Shown here in pieces: positions 27,377 through 37,581 of a stretch of DNA of 64,000 bases (its first letter is position 1; each line of letters begins with the position of its first letter). The notes under the pieces are model-generated. The model was not told where the DNA came from. It saw only the letters and a list, made by a program, of their open reading frames with translations, and did no database searches. The DNA comes from JAGDZR01 sp049115695. GTDB lineage: Bacteria > Bacteroidota > Bacteroidia > Cytophagales > Cyclobacteriaceae. The position numbers and the translations under genes were made by a program. The stretch spans positions 62,001 to 126,000 of the forward strand of contig JAGDZR010000025.1 of assembly GCA_049115695.1 (NCBI GenBank), in the 5' to 3' direction.

Positions 27377-28353
27377 ATCAAATCCATAAATATTGAAAGC
27401 AAGCGTTCTGAACTATTACCGTCAATTAACCTCTTTGTTTCAGTCTTATTTGATGAAGACATTTGGTTAATCGCCAATTTTAAACTTGTTTGATTAAAGT
27501 TCTCTGCGTCGAAAAAGGTATTTAGTTCTTTAAAGCCATTGTAAATATTTAGCTGATTGGCAACATAATAACCCGATGTGACAATTAGACCACAGGCTAG
27601 GGCCTCATAGAGAATAGTGCTGGCTGGAACGATGGCGTAAGTACATTTTTTCATGATAACGCACATTTCCATAACGTCAATACCCTGGTGAATTTGGACA
27701 AAATTCTTGTGCTTGCATATTTCGTTTAGCTTTTCACCATGATCGTATGAGGGACCAATGACTAAATGTATGTTATCAAAAATATCAGGTTCTATAGATT
27801 GAACGATCTGTGAGGTTAAATCAAGCGGATCGCTCCCTCCAAAACATACAAAAAGGTGATTACCTCTTTTCTCGATGTTGATCTCTTTTGCCACACTAAG
27901 GAATTGTTTTTGGAGAATGGCATAATCCAAGCCAAAGTAAAATTTGGTTAAACTTGAGTTTTGTAATGGACTAATTTTAAGTCCAGGGGCATGATTGATT
28001 ACTATATCAGCATGAAATTGATCTTTGTTTTCGTCATCAATTATTATCAACTTTTTGACACGTTCTTTTATTGACAATTGAAGACTTTCTTGTAGAATTT
28101 TCAAATCCAACACAACAATATCATAGTCATTTATTGTTCTTAAAAATTCATTATTGTTACTGAAAGTCTCAATGGTAAAGTAATAGCTTTCGATTATGCT
28201 GAGTGTGGTTTTGCTATAGTCCACCAGAGCAAAAGTGATCTTAAAATGTTTGCAAAGTATATCCGCCAAAGAGAGACACCTTGATATGTGACCATGACCT
28301 ATATCGGCATTGCCATCTACGCGAAAAACAATTCTATAAAGGCTTTTTTTCAT
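27373..28353 (-). CDS. pseG: UDP-2,4-diacetamido-2,4,6-trideoxy-beta-L-altropyranose hydrolase
   Basis: A 326-aa GT-B-fold hydrolase that releases the sugar from its UDP carrier before the PseI step. The N-terminal FRVDGNADIGHGHISRCL has the glycine/His loop that holds the catalytic His in PseG. The C-terminal domain contains FVCFGGSDPLD and TYAIVPASTILYEALACG for UDP binding. It overlaps pseF by 20 bases and the formyltransferase by 4. If the upstream step is formylation, this enzyme must accept the 4-formamido sugar. Confidence 0.91.
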   Translation of the reverse strand: MKKSLYRIVFRVDGNADIGHGHISRCLSLADILCKHFKITFALVDYSKTTLSIIESYYFTIETFSNNNEFLRTINDYDIVVLDLKILQESLQLSIKERVKKLIIIDDENKDQFHADIVINHAPGLKISPLQNSSLTKFYFGLDYAILQKQFLSVAKEINIEKRGNHLFVCFGGSDPLDLTSQIVQSIEPDIFDNIHLVIGPSYDHGEKLNEICKHKNFVQIHQGIDVMEMCVIMKKCTYAIVPASTILYEALACGLIVTSGYYVANQLNIYNGFKELNTFFDAENFNQTSLKLAINQMSSSNKTETKRLIDGNSSERLLSIFMDLI

Positions 28354-29047
28354 TGAATTTCGCTTTTAATTCAGCTATTTTCCAATCTTCTTCTGTATCA
28401 ATATCCTGGCATTCTTGTTCTTCAAGAATAATGCTTCCTATGTTTTCTCCATTAATGAGTGTTGGTTTTAATTTGAATCTCGCCCAATTAAACCAATAAA
28501 ATTGTCCAGCATCATGATAGGATGGTGTAAGATCTTGAGATCGTTTGTTCATATTTTCAGGCCATAGCATAACGGATTTTCCCAGATCACTTACACTAAT
28601 TGCTCGTTGTATAGGATGACCATATTTTACAGCCGGATAAACGACATCAAATTTCCTACGAATCAATAGGTCATATGCTTGTGTTAATCTATTAACCGCT
28701 AAAAGTGGTGTCGTCGCGTAAATACAACAAGCGTACTTAAAAAATTTGCCTGTTGACTCGTATTTAGTAATTACTTCGGATAATACATCAGAAGTTGTGG
28801 CGAAATCATCAGAATTTATTGAGCTTCTAAGGAAGGGTACAGAAGCCCCGAGTTTCACAGAAATATTAGCTATTTCATCACTATCAGTGGACACCATTAC
28901 CTCATCGAAGAGCTTACTTTGAAGTGCTATTTCGATAGCATAGGATATTATGGGTTTGCCGTTGAATAATCTGGTATTCTTATTGATTATTCTCTTACTT
29001 CCACTGCGGGCAGGAATGATAGCAATTTTACTGTCGATCAAATTCAT
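28334..29047 (-). CDS. pseF: Pseudaminic acid cytidylyltransferase
   Basis: A 237-aa CTP-dependent enzyme making CMP-pseudaminic acid. The nucleotide loop is IAIIPARSGSKRIINKN near the N-terminus, followed by ISYAIEIALQS and VSTDSDEIA, the PseF pattern. I chose the ATG at 29047; a frame extended to TTG at 29065 is also open but puts six extra residues before the usual start. It overlaps pseC by 20 bases and pseG by 20. Confidence 0.92.
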   Translation of the reverse strand: MNLIDSKIAIIPARSGSKRIINKNTRLFNGKPIISYAIEIALQSKLFDEVMVSTDSDEIANISVKLGASVPFLRSSINSDDFATTSDVLSEVITKYESTGKFFKYACCIYATTPLLAVNRLTQAYDLLIRRKFDVVYPAVKYGHPIQRAISVSDLGKSVMLWPENMNKRSQDLTPSYHDAGQFYWFNWARFKLKPTLINGENIGSIILEEQECQDIDTEEDWKIAELKAKFNEKKPL

Positions 29048-30182
29048 AAATTTTTTCGATAACAAAGTCTTGTTCGTCTTCGGAAAGGTCAGGATATAGC
29101 GGGATGCTCAAACAATGATCGTAAAATAATTCTGCCTTGGGTAGTTCGTATGAACCTTTTCTGCGATAATAGGGCAGTTGATGGAGTGGGATATAATGAA
29201 CCTGGCAATAAATTTGATGCTGCCTCAGATGATTGTAAAGTTCTTTACGGTTTTTTGCTTTTATTAGAAATAGGTGGTAAACATTATTTGTCTTATTGAG
29301 CTCATGCAAAAGTTCAACACTTGCTAGATTTGATAGTTTCTCAAAATATCTTTTTGCAAGAATTTGTCTTTTTTTTATAGAAGTGTCGATTCTCCTTAGC
29401 TGGCTAATGCCGAGAGCAGAATGTATGTCACTCAATCGATAATTAAACCCAAGGGTTTGCATTTCGTAGTACCAATCACCATCATTTTTGAAAAGATCTT
29501 GAGGATCCTTGGTTATTCCATGTGTTCTTAGAATGCTGGTTTTTTTTGCTAACTCAGGGTTTGAAGTAGTAATCATTCCACCTTCGCCAGCAGCGATGTG
29601 TTTTACTGGGTGAAAAGAAAATGTCGATAAATCAGCAAATTCACCGTTTCCAGCTAATTTCCGTTCTCCTTTCTTATTGAGAAAGTATCCTCCTGGAACG
29701 TGACTAGCGTCCTCAATGATTTTTAAATTGTATTGATTAGCAATTGCCCGAACCTGTTCCATATCAACACATAGTCCTGAATAGTGGACAATAACAATTC
29801 CTTTAAAGTGACCGATCGGTTTTGACTCGAGCTTAGTCCTTAATGCTGAAAGGTCGATTAACCCGGTTTCAAGATCAATATCTACAAACTCCACATTACC
29901 TCCACAATATGAAATGGCATTTGCGGATGCAGCAAATGTAATTGGTGATGTAATCCATCGATCACCTGGTTCAATATTCAATGAAAGTGCGCTTAGATGA
30001 AGTGCCGCAGTGCCATTAGATACAGCAATGGCATAATCGGATCCAACATATGCGGCAAAATTTTGCTCGAATTCCAGTACTTTGGGACCCTGCGTTAAAA
30101 AGTCCGATTTGAGAACATTAACTACTTCCGCTATGTCTTCATCCAGAATTTGCTGTCTTCCATATGGTATTGGCTTGATCAT
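29028..30182 (-). CDS. pseC: UDP-4-amino-4,6-dideoxy-N-acetyl-beta-L-altrosamine transaminase
   Basis: A 384-aa PLP-dependent DegT-family aminotransferase, the second step of pseudaminic acid synthesis. The N-terminal PIPYGRQQILDEDI and the segment ITFAASANA are typical of PseC, and the Schiff-base lysine is in FHPVKHIAAGEGG. The start ATG overlaps the pseB stop by 4 bases. It shares the fold of the CBS-fused aminotransferase at 18249 but lacks the CBS pair. Confidence 0.93.
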   Translation of the reverse strand: MIKPIPYGRQQILDEDIAEVVNVLKSDFLTQGPKVLEFEQNFAAYVGSDYAIAVSNGTAALHLSALSLNIEPGDRWITSPITFAASANAISYCGGNVEFVDIDLETGLIDLSALRTKLESKPIGHFKGIVIVHYSGLCVDMEQVRAIANQYNLKIIEDASHVPGGYFLNKKGERKLAGNGEFADLSTFSFHPVKHIAAGEGGMITTSNPELAKKTSILRTHGITKDPQDLFKNDGDWYYEMQTLGFNYRLSDIHSALGISQLRRIDTSIKKRQILAKRYFEKLSNLASVELLHELNKTNNVYHLFLIKAKNRKELYNHLRQHQIYCQVHYIPLHQLPYYRRKGSYELPKAELFYDHCLSIPLYPDLSEDEQDFVIEKIYEFDRQ

Positions 30183-31180
30183 TTCAAGACATGGGTTTGT
30201 ATCAAACCTTTCATTTCATCAACAGTGATCCAGTCCTCATTTTCTCCAGACGAATAGGAAAATCCTTTTGCTACATACTTGCCATCGTAATGATCCAAAT
30301 ACTTTGAATGATCTTTACTATAGGGCAAAATGATGTAGTACTTATCTAATTCAATGGTGTTTGGAGAGTCACTAGCGGTGATCATTTCTTCATGTATTTT
30401 CTCTCCGGGTCGAATTCCCACATATTCTATATCGTTATTTTCATTGATGGCTTTGGCAACAGTTTCAATTCTATAGCTTGGAATTTTTGGAATGTATATC
30501 TCACCTCCAATAGAGGAATTAATTGCATAAAAAACTAAGTCAATACCTTCTTCTAAGGAGATATTGAATCGAGTCATTTCTTTATCCGTTATTGGGAATT
30601 TCCCTTGATCCTTAATCGACAGAAAGAATGGAATCACAGAGCCTCGAGAGCCCATCACATTACCATAACGAACTACACTGAAATTAATGTCCCGACTCCC
30701 TTTAAAGTTATTTGCGGCAATGAAAAGTTTGTCGGAGCAGAGTTTTGTTGCTCCATAAAGATTAATGGGAGCAACAGCTTTGTCGGTGGATAAGGCCACT
30801 ACTGACTTAATGTTTGCGTTTAACGCTGCATCAATTATGTTTTCAGCTCCACTTACATTAGTTTTTATAAATTCCATTGGATTATACTCAGCAGCTGGGA
30901 CTTGTTTGAGTGCTGCGGCATGTACGACAATATCGATACCCTCAAATGCCCTTTGTAATCTTTCTTTATCACGAACATCTCCAAGGAAAAACCTTAATCG
31001 CTTGTCATTGCTTGCATTAAATCGCTGAGCCATTTCATATTGCTTAAGCTCATCCCTTGAAAAAATTACGATTCTTTTGATATCGGGAAAGAAGTTCAAT
31101 ATCCTTTTGACAAAAGCTTGACCAAATGATCCTGTACCACCGGTTATTAAAATTGATTTCCCACTGAATTGACTGCTCAT
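30179..31180 (-). CDS. pseB: UDP-N-acetylglucosamine 4,6-dehydratase (inverting)
   Basis: A 333-aa extended SDR that starts pseudaminic acid synthesis by dehydrating UDP-GlcNAc at C4/C6 with inversion at C5. The Rossmann motif is ITGGTGSFGQAFV, the RDELKQYEMAQRF segment is diagnostic for PseB/FlaA1-type enzymes, and the catalytic residues are in LSTDKAVAPINLYGATK. The following four overlapping genes continue the pathway in order of reaction apart from the synthase. Confidence 0.94.
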   Translation of the reverse strand: MSSQFSGKSILITGGTGSFGQAFVKRILNFFPDIKRIVIFSRDELKQYEMAQRFNASNDKRLRFFLGDVRDKERLQRAFEGIDIVVHAAALKQVPAAEYNPMEFIKTNVSGAENIIDAALNANIKSVVALSTDKAVAPINLYGATKLCSDKLFIAANNFKGSRDINFSVVRYGNVMGSRGSVIPFFLSIKDQGKFPITDKEMTRFNISLEEGIDLVFYAINSSIGGEIYIPKIPSYRIETVAKAINENNDIEYVGIRPGEKIHEEMITASDSPNTIELDKYYIILPYSKDHSKYLDHYDGKYVAKGFSYSSGENEDWITVDEMKGLIQTHVLK

Positions 31181-31195
31181 TGTTATGTATAAAAC

Positions 31196-32446
31196 TTAAT
31201 TAGACGGAATGTTTTTTAGCTGTACGGTAATAAACTTTGCATATCGATCAAGAACATGTTCATCCTCAATCTCTATCATTTCTTTAATGAATTTCTGTCT
31301 TTCCTCTTCGGAGTAAGTGAAATTCTCTGTTGAAGTAATGGCTTTCTGTGTCATATCATGCCATTGATCTCTTGTCTTTATTTCGGAAGAGGGGAAGTAA
31401 TGACCTGTTGCGCTGATATTAGGATGAAGATACTCAGGAGAGAATATTTTTTTGTTAAACCAAACAGCATCAAAAGCTGCACTTGTGCCAAGGTTGACTA
31501 CTACATCGCTCCAAATGATCAACGAAATTGAAGAAATATCGTCTTTAGCAGTGCGCACATTTGGATGTTTATCTAATGCGTGAAATTTCATTAATCGTAT
31601 TGATTTTCTGGAAATTCTGGTGTGATATTTTATAACCAAATTTACCTCCAGATAACTTCTTAGAATGGCTAAGCTTCTGAACATTTCTTCCAAATGAACA
31701 GCACAGTTAGAATCTCTAAGAAAAAATACAAAATTTACCTTTCCTGGTCCTTTCCAATCATACTTGTCTGCAAACTCGGCATGTTTGTTGACCCATTCCT
31801 TCGAATACCTTGGAGACCCCAGTATGGGCAATTTCTCTTTGATACTGGTTCCAATATGTAAACTCCTTTGCTGATTAATCGTGTTAGGCTGAATATTAAA
31901 ATCGTAGGTATCCAAATGGGGTTTAATCTCGCTTTTCCGCAAAGAAATGGCCTCTTTAGCCAGAAGATAGTTTAAACAAGGGGAGCATGCATGTGGTAAG
32001 GCAATTGTCACAACACCCTTTTCTCTTGAAAGTTTACAAACCTTTTGAGCAAATAATGAATGATCCCAATCAAAACATATAACATCTCCCTCGTCGACAG
32101 TTTTCATCAATTTGTCAGCGATTTGAACATCGCTAATTAAGGGGGAATTAGGGGATCGACCCATTAATTCGTAATAAATCAATTCTTTCAAGGAATTGGG
32201 GTCGTTAAGGTTTCCAAGAAGTCTGAAAATCAGTGGTTTTCTATATTTATTAATAGACTCTAGGTGGAATTCGCCAATATTTTTCAGGTATTTAAGACGA
32301 TAATCTTGCAAGAGCGATTTTGAACCCGTTATGATGATGTGTACTCCTACTTTCTTAAGGATCAACTTATAAACAACAGGGATGATGTTATCAAGGTCAT
32401 TATAGGCCCTGATAAAAATCCATATTTTATTATCTTTTTGGATCAT
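31196..32446 (-). CDS. Putative GT-B glycosyltransferase / surface carbohydrate protein
   Basis: A 416-aa soluble protein without close named family that I can recall. The C-terminal half has the features of a GT-B nucleotide-sugar site similar to TagB/CDP-glycerol-transferase-like proteins: VNFVFFLRDSN, NLVIKYHTRISRK and SDVVVNLGTSAAFDAVW. It overlaps the next upstream gene by 4 bases and precedes pseB by 15. Because the pathway makes CMP-activated sugars, this or its neighbour may be the nonulosonate transferase; the acceptor is unknown. Confidence 0.62.
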   Translation of the reverse strand: MIQKDNKIWIFIRAYNDLDNIIPVVYKLILKKVGVHIIITGSKSLLQDYRLKYLKNIGEFHLESINKYRKPLIFRLLGNLNDPNSLKELIYYELMGRSPNSPLISDVQIADKLMKTVDEGDVICFDWDHSLFAQKVCKLSREKGVVTIALPHACSPCLNYLLAKEAISLRKSEIKPHLDTYDFNIQPNTINQQRSLHIGTSIKEKLPILGSPRYSKEWVNKHAEFADKYDWKGPGKVNFVFFLRDSNCAVHLEEMFRSLAILRSYLEVNLVIKYHTRISRKSIRLMKFHALDKHPNVRTAKDDISSISLIIWSDVVVNLGTSAAFDAVWFNKKIFSPEYLHPNISATGHYFPSSEIKTRDQWHDMTQKAITSTENFTYSEEERQKFIKEMIEIEDEHVLDRYAKFITVQLKNIPSN

Positions 32447-33888
32447 TTCGAAAGGTGCAAGTTAATTTTTTCATGTGCACTTTGCTGAAATTTATGCCCC
32501 AATATCTTTGTAGAGTCTTTAAGGAAGTCGCTAGAGACATCATGTTTTTTATGAAAATCCTTCAGGTCTGAATAATATTCATTTTTGCGTTGATGATAGC
32601 CTTCCATACTCCTATTTTCAAATACGTAGATGGTTTTTTTAAATTTTGGTAGTTTTTTAAATAGTCGTTTATTGTAAAAGTATTGACCAATATTCATTAG
32701 TAAATATAATCTCAGATGCTTCCAGTTTATACCAAATATTATTGACTTATTCCACCCTAAAACGGTATTGGCAAAATAGAAGAATGCTCTTAGATGATTT
32801 TTTCCATCAGACCAGCCTATGGATTTATTGATTTCGTCTCTTCTAAAGGTTGAAAGTTCAGGCTTATAAAAATCTTCAACTTTCCCAGTTAAATGATAAT
32901 TTTTCAACAGCTTAGAAATTTGGTCATAGCTGCGAATTTTTACAGAGCCTTTGTGCTGATTGGCCCTTGGAAAATCATCTGTTTGATTAATGAGTACAGT
33001 TTCTTTCCCCATCATCCAGGCTTCCATGCAAGTAGTCGTTTCAAATCCCATCCAAAGGTCACAAATATTGATTAGGTTATGAATAAGCTCTTCGTTCTTG
33101 ATGTAATAGACATTTGGATAGTGGAGGAGTTCATTCATCTCATTTGGTCCTTCTGATGTTTCAGACTCAAAGCTCTCTTTTGGATGCTTTTTGAGTAGAA
33201 AAAGCATGTCAGGATTTGATTGAATAGTTTTTTCTAAAATATCTCTGACATAGACCCTTTGATCTTCGACCCATTGATATCTTTTTTCTGGCTCATTAGG
33301 ATAAATTTTGGTATGACTCAGTTCCTTAAAATCACCGTGTATTTTACCAAATGCCCAACCGGCATAACCGATAATTAGTTTGTAATCTGCAATATTGAAT
33401 TTCTTAGCTAGCCTGTTTCTTTCTTTTACAAACTTGCAAATTCGATATCTATCAAAGCCAATGCCACCGGTATGAACGACTCTGAAGGCTTCCTCTTCAG
33501 CTACTTGCTTCTCTGTATATTCAATTTTATGTTCAGACCAAGTCGTAAGCCACTCCTGAATCAATAATTTTTCTTTATTATAGCTCCAAAAATTGTAATC
33601 TTCAAGCTCAATGAAGTTGCCTTCAGACTCATGAGCTAGTACTACCATATTCATTTTCTTGGCTGTTTGAGCAATCTCTACATACAGATTATGTCCACGT
33701 GTATTTGGAAGGATCACAGCATGCGGTTTCCATACCGTGAGCATGAATGCATTCCATATAAATTCAACCCTTACGTCAGCCGAAAGATATTTTTCAAAAC
33801 AATATGCTAATGGGATTATTATTTCGGCATCTCGCCCTGTAGGGTTATCCAGAAAACAAATTACCTTGAGATTTTTAGGTGATTTCAT
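32443..33888 (-). CDS. Putative surface carbohydrate glycosyltransferase
   Basis: A 481-aa soluble protein with a probable GT-B fold: an N-terminal half with FLDNPTGRDAEIIIPLAY and VVLAHESEGNFIE, and a C-terminal half with MLFLLKKHPKES and CDLWMGFETTTCMEAWMMG. This pattern resembles large surface-carbohydrate transferases found beside nonulosonate genes in Bacteroidota such as Tannerella. The C-terminal 80 residues are basic and could be a membrane-surface anchor. It overlaps the GT4 gene by 14 bases. The specific sugar is not determined. Confidence 0.62.
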   Translation of the reverse strand: MKSPKNLKVICFLDNPTGRDAEIIIPLAYCFEKYLSADVRVEFIWNAFMLTVWKPHAVILPNTRGHNLYVEIAQTAKKMNMVVLAHESEGNFIELEDYNFWSYNKEKLLIQEWLTTWSEHKIEYTEKQVAEEEAFRVVHTGGIGFDRYRICKFVKERNRLAKKFNIADYKLIIGYAGWAFGKIHGDFKELSHTKIYPNEPEKRYQWVEDQRVYVRDILEKTIQSNPDMLFLLKKHPKESFESETSEGPNEMNELLHYPNVYYIKNEELIHNLINICDLWMGFETTTCMEAWMMGKETVLINQTDDFPRANQHKGSVKIRSYDQISKLLKNYHLTGKVEDFYKPELSTFRRDEINKSIGWSDGKNHLRAFFYFANTVLGWNKSIIFGINWKHLRLYLLMNIGQYFYNKRLFKKLPKFKKTIYVFENRSMEGYHQRKNEYYSDLKDFHKKHDVSSDFLKDSTKILGHKFQQSAHEKINLHLSK

Positions 33889-35146
33889 TCAAATACTTTG
33901 CAATTTTTTTTGTTTGATTATAGTTGCTGAACTCATCAATCTTCGTTTTGTCTATGGTTGGTAAAAACTCTTTTTTAACGCTTTCAAGGTATTTTGATAT
34001 GCCTGTTTTATCCCCATATTCAAGGCAAACACCAGCTTTTGTTCTTGACAGTATTTTGGAAGCATCACTATCTTTTGGGCCTAAGCCAAGAATTGGTGTG
34101 TAAGATCTCAAGTATTCATATAGTTTTCCTGGAAGTCTTCCTTTTACATTTTTCGAGCAATTGAGAGGTAGTAACAAAACATTGGCATCAAGGGCATGTT
34201 GAATTGCTTCTGATCTGGAAACATGACCGATTACTTCTATTTTAATGTTGGAAATGTCTTGCATGGCTTTTAGAACCGATTGGTCAACTTGACCAATCAG
34301 TCTCAATGTGATGTCTTCTGCAAATGGCATTGAGTTGCAGGCCTCTATTAATCCTGATGGGTGTCGGTCATGACCTAATAAGCCGGTATGAACAATAATG
34401 AATTGATTTTGTTTTCCTTTCTTTACTCTGTTTGCGAAATCGTCCTCATCGTATCCGTAATAAACTACATCTACATTATTGGCACCTATACATTCCAAAT
34501 CCGTTTTCCAGGATGGACTGGCAATTGTGATTTTATTGGCGAATTGAAACACTTCCTGTTCCTGTTTCTTGTGGATTTTGTCTGCTCTTTTTCTTATGGG
34601 GAACAAATCATAGTAATCAACTTGAGTCCATGGGTCTTGAAAATCTGATAACCATGGGATCCCAGTTTTCTGTTTCAATAAACACCCTATTCTAGTGTTG
34701 GTATGTGGTGGGCCATCCGTGAAGATTGCGTCTACGGGATTTTCTTTCACGTAAGATTCAAGAAATTTAACTGAAGGTTTAATCCAAAGTGAACGTGCAT
34801 CTGGAATAAAGAAGTTTCCCCTAACATAGATTCCCAACCTATCAACAAACGAAAATCTTTTATCTTCGATTTGAACAATTGAATTTAATGCATCGCTTTT
34901 TTTCCTACCAGTTAGTATTTTAAAAATCTCAAACGGTTCGATTATTTTTTTTGAAATGACGTTCAGGCCTTCCGGGACATCTTTCGAATTGTATTCGTCT
35001 AAATAAGGGTAATGAGCATTTGCAGGTACATAGACAATTGGCTCCCAACCAAATTGTCCTAGATACTTTACAATTTTGAGTGAACGTAGAACACTTACAC
35101 CTCCGGAGGGGGGCCAGTAATAACTTATTACTAGTACCTTTTTCAA
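33875..35146 (-). CDS. Glycosyltransferase family 4 protein
   Basis: A 423-aa retaining GT-B enzyme. The N-terminal ISYYWPPSGGVSVLRSLK is a common GT4 acceptor-domain start, and the donor domain includes IVHTGLLGHDRHP, GHVSRSEAIQHAL and KGRLPGKLYEYLRSYTPIL with the nucleotide-sugar EYL helix. It overlaps the YfhO gene by 4 bases. It probably adds a hexose or hexosamine during assembly of the locus glycan on the cytoplasmic side. Confidence 0.87.
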   Translation of the reverse strand: MKKVLVISYYWPPSGGVSVLRSLKIVKYLGQFGWEPIVYVPANAHYPYLDEYNSKDVPEGLNVISKKIIEPFEIFKILTGRKKSDALNSIVQIEDKRFSFVDRLGIYVRGNFFIPDARSLWIKPSVKFLESYVKENPVDAIFTDGPPHTNTRIGCLLKQKTGIPWLSDFQDPWTQVDYYDLFPIRKRADKIHKKQEQEVFQFANKITIASPSWKTDLECIGANNVDVVYYGYDEDDFANRVKKGKQNQFIIVHTGLLGHDRHPSGLIEACNSMPFAEDITLRLIGQVDQSVLKAMQDISNIKIEVIGHVSRSEAIQHALDANVLLLPLNCSKNVKGRLPGKLYEYLRSYTPILGLGPKDSDASKILSRTKAGVCLEYGDKTGISKYLESVKKEFLPTIDKTKIDEFSNYNQTKKIAKYLNEIT

Positions 35147-37581
35147 TTATTCTTTGATTTGAATGACAGTGCGATTGAACCAATAAACACGATTAATGAA
35201 ACACTTGAGAAAATTGTCGTAATCAAGCTACCAATGTAATAACTGTCAGGCTTGAACTCAAAAACAATTTTCTTACTCCCTTCAGGAATCATTAGTCCTC
35301 TCAAAACATAATTTGTCTGAATTATGTCAGCAGGACTGCCATCAATAGAAGCAATCCAACCTTTCTCATAGAAAATTTCAGAGAATACTGCGAGTCCTGC
35401 AGATGCATTATCGACTTGATAAGTTATGCGATTTGGTGAATATTCAGTCAATCTTATTGTACCACTGGTTGTTTTGAGATTGTCAATGTCATATTTAAAA
35501 TTGTTGACAATTGCGCGTCTCGATGAATTAAGTTCACAAGTAAGAGATAATTCTTCATCAGCACTTTTAGCTGGGACTATTTCATTGGCAAACCATGCAT
35601 TACCCATTGCATGTGAATTTATTAGAACGTTTTGAGCGTCATTTCCAAATTTCAAATATTGTGCATTGAGCATATTAATCACTCCATTCGCTGAAAAATT
35701 AGTGTTCCTGCTTTGAACGGAATTGATAATTGAGCCTACCTGATTAGCCATACAATATTCAATCAATTCGGCGTATCTTTTTATTTTGGCACCATGGTAC
35801 CCCCCAAGACTAAAATGATTGGCTGAAGTCTGAGCTTCGTTAAAAGGATTCTGGAGATTTAATACGCGATAAATATCATCTCCTCCAGCTGATAATATTG
35901 CTTTATCCGCAGGAGTTATCTGAATAAATTGATCTTTTGCTTTTCTCTGAAAGTTTTCATCATTGATGAATCTTTTTCCTACATTGAATACGTCAAATAC
36001 AGCAAATACCATGATACTTATCACGGCAGTTTGTTGTTTTAATCTTCCTTTTATATGAAACCACAAGATTGAAAGGACTAAACCAGACAATAGCACTGAT
36101 CTGAACAAATCTGACACTAAAATAGACTTCCTATCCATCTCAAGTGCAGATTTATACCAAACAGGGAGATTTGTTAATCGACCATCTACAGCACCGGAAT
36201 AGTCTACCATCCAAGAATAGATCAGGACAAGACCAAATACGGCAGCACATATTATCGCTGTTTTTAATAAACTTTTTTTATCTTTTTTATCTATAAATTT
36301 CTGAAGCCCCTGCGCCGATAAAAGAGGAACAACGAGTAATAGAATGACCATGGTCATCGAGACTGATCGGAACTTATTGTATCCTGGTAAGTAGTCGTAT
36401 ACGAGATTATTAATCATTGGGAAGTTTTTACCCCAGGCAAGAATCAAGCTTACAATTGTCGCCACAATAATCCATGTCTTATGTTTTCTTTCGGTGGTCA
36501 ATAGTCCTAATACAAATAAGAAAAAAATGACCGCTCCAACATATGTGGGTCCACTTGTAAATGGTTGATCACCCCAATAGGTTGGGACACTCTGAAGTTG
36601 ATTGCGTATTTGCGCGGTAGTAGCACCTCTACCAGTAAGCTCTTTTCCCAAATATGAATCTTCATCAAGTGATTGCTGACTAGGTCCACCAAATGCATTT
36701 GGTACGATTAAGGTTAATGACTCTGCTATTCCATAGCTCCAATTAAATACATAGTCATACGTTAGTCCGCTGCTGGAGCTTGATTGATTTGAAACTGCGG
36801 TTAAATCAGACTTACCCCTTGTGGAATATTTACTGTATTCAAGAGTAGTCCAAAGTCGTCCGGTATTTGAAAGAACTCCAAATATACCAGCGCCTAAAAT
36901 AATCATAGAGGTAATTAAAAAGCTTTTGATTGACTTCTCTTTGTAAGCAATGACGAGTTGACTCAATCCGAAGATGATCAGAACAATCAATAGATAATAG
37001 GTTATCTGTAGGTGATTTGAGTTTAGATGTAAGGAAGTTGCAATTGACAATAATCCGAAACCTAATAATGTTTGCTTTCTATCAAAAATGAGTTTTGCTC
37101 CTGCGAGTACCAATGGCATGTATCCGATGGCTCTGACCTTCCAAATATGACCTGCTTCAATACTAACTAGGTTAAAAGTGTTTAAGGCATAACATAAACT
37201 ACAGAGCAGGGCTATCCAAGGATTAATCCCAAAGCAGCAAAGCAATATATAGAATGATATGAATGCAATTAAACTTACTTGAACACTTGATGGTGTATTA
37301 AGTGTAACTATTTTCTGTACGTACTTACTTAAATCTCCTTTCCAGCTGATAGCTATTAAATAGGTGGGCATTCCGCTGAACATGGAATTAGTCCATAGAA
37401 CTGTTTCATCCTCCTGGCTTGAATATTTAATGATTTCAGAGTTGGCTCCATTACCTTGGTTGATATCATTTTGGTTTAATTCTTTGCCTTCAAATATTAA
37501 TGGTGAGAAGAATAAAATGACTGCAACATAACCAATTGAAATGCTTATGAGGTGAGGGATTAAGGGTTTCAGCTTTTCCAT
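35143..37581 (-). CDS. YfhO-family membrane protein
   Basis: An 812-aa integral membrane protein with about twelve predicted membrane segments in the first 560 residues, a large exposed domain at about 570-780, and a final membrane helix. The periplasmic loop with NDINQGNG and the pattern MFSGMPTYLI are typical of YfhO proteins, which resemble GT-C glycosyltransferases and in Firmicutes glycosylate lipoteichoic acid. Here it lies between the flippase and the GT4 gene with overlaps on both sides. A role in extracytoplasmic glycan modification is plausible but not proven. Confidence 0.85.
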   Translation of the reverse strand: MEKLKPLIPHLISISIGYVAVILFFSPLIFEGKELNQNDINQGNGANSEIIKYSSQEDETVLWTNSMFSGMPTYLIAISWKGDLSKYVQKIVTLNTPSSVQVSLIAFISFYILLCCFGINPWIALLCSLCYALNTFNLVSIEAGHIWKVRAIGYMPLVLAGAKLIFDRKQTLLGFGLLSIATSLHLNSNHLQITYYLLIVLIIFGLSQLVIAYKEKSIKSFLITSMIILGAGIFGVLSNTGRLWTTLEYSKYSTRGKSDLTAVSNQSSSSSGLTYDYVFNWSYGIAESLTLIVPNAFGGPSQQSLDEDSYLGKELTGRGATTAQIRNQLQSVPTYWGDQPFTSGPTYVGAVIFFLFVLGLLTTERKHKTWIIVATIVSLILAWGKNFPMINNLVYDYLPGYNKFRSVSMTMVILLLVVPLLSAQGLQKFIDKKDKKSLLKTAIICAAVFGLVLIYSWMVDYSGAVDGRLTNLPVWYKSALEMDRKSILVSDLFRSVLLSGLVLSILWFHIKGRLKQQTAVISIMVFAVFDVFNVGKRFINDENFQRKAKDQFIQITPADKAILSAGGDDIYRVLNLQNPFNEAQTSANHFSLGGYHGAKIKRYAELIEYCMANQVGSIINSVQSRNTNFSANGVINMLNAQYLKFGNDAQNVLINSHAMGNAWFANEIVPAKSADEELSLTCELNSSRRAIVNNFKYDIDNLKTTSGTIRLTEYSPNRITYQVDNASAGLAVFSEIFYEKGWIASIDGSPADIIQTNYVLRGLMIPEGSKKIVFEFKPDSYYIGSLITTIFSSVSLIVFIGSIALSFKSKNN

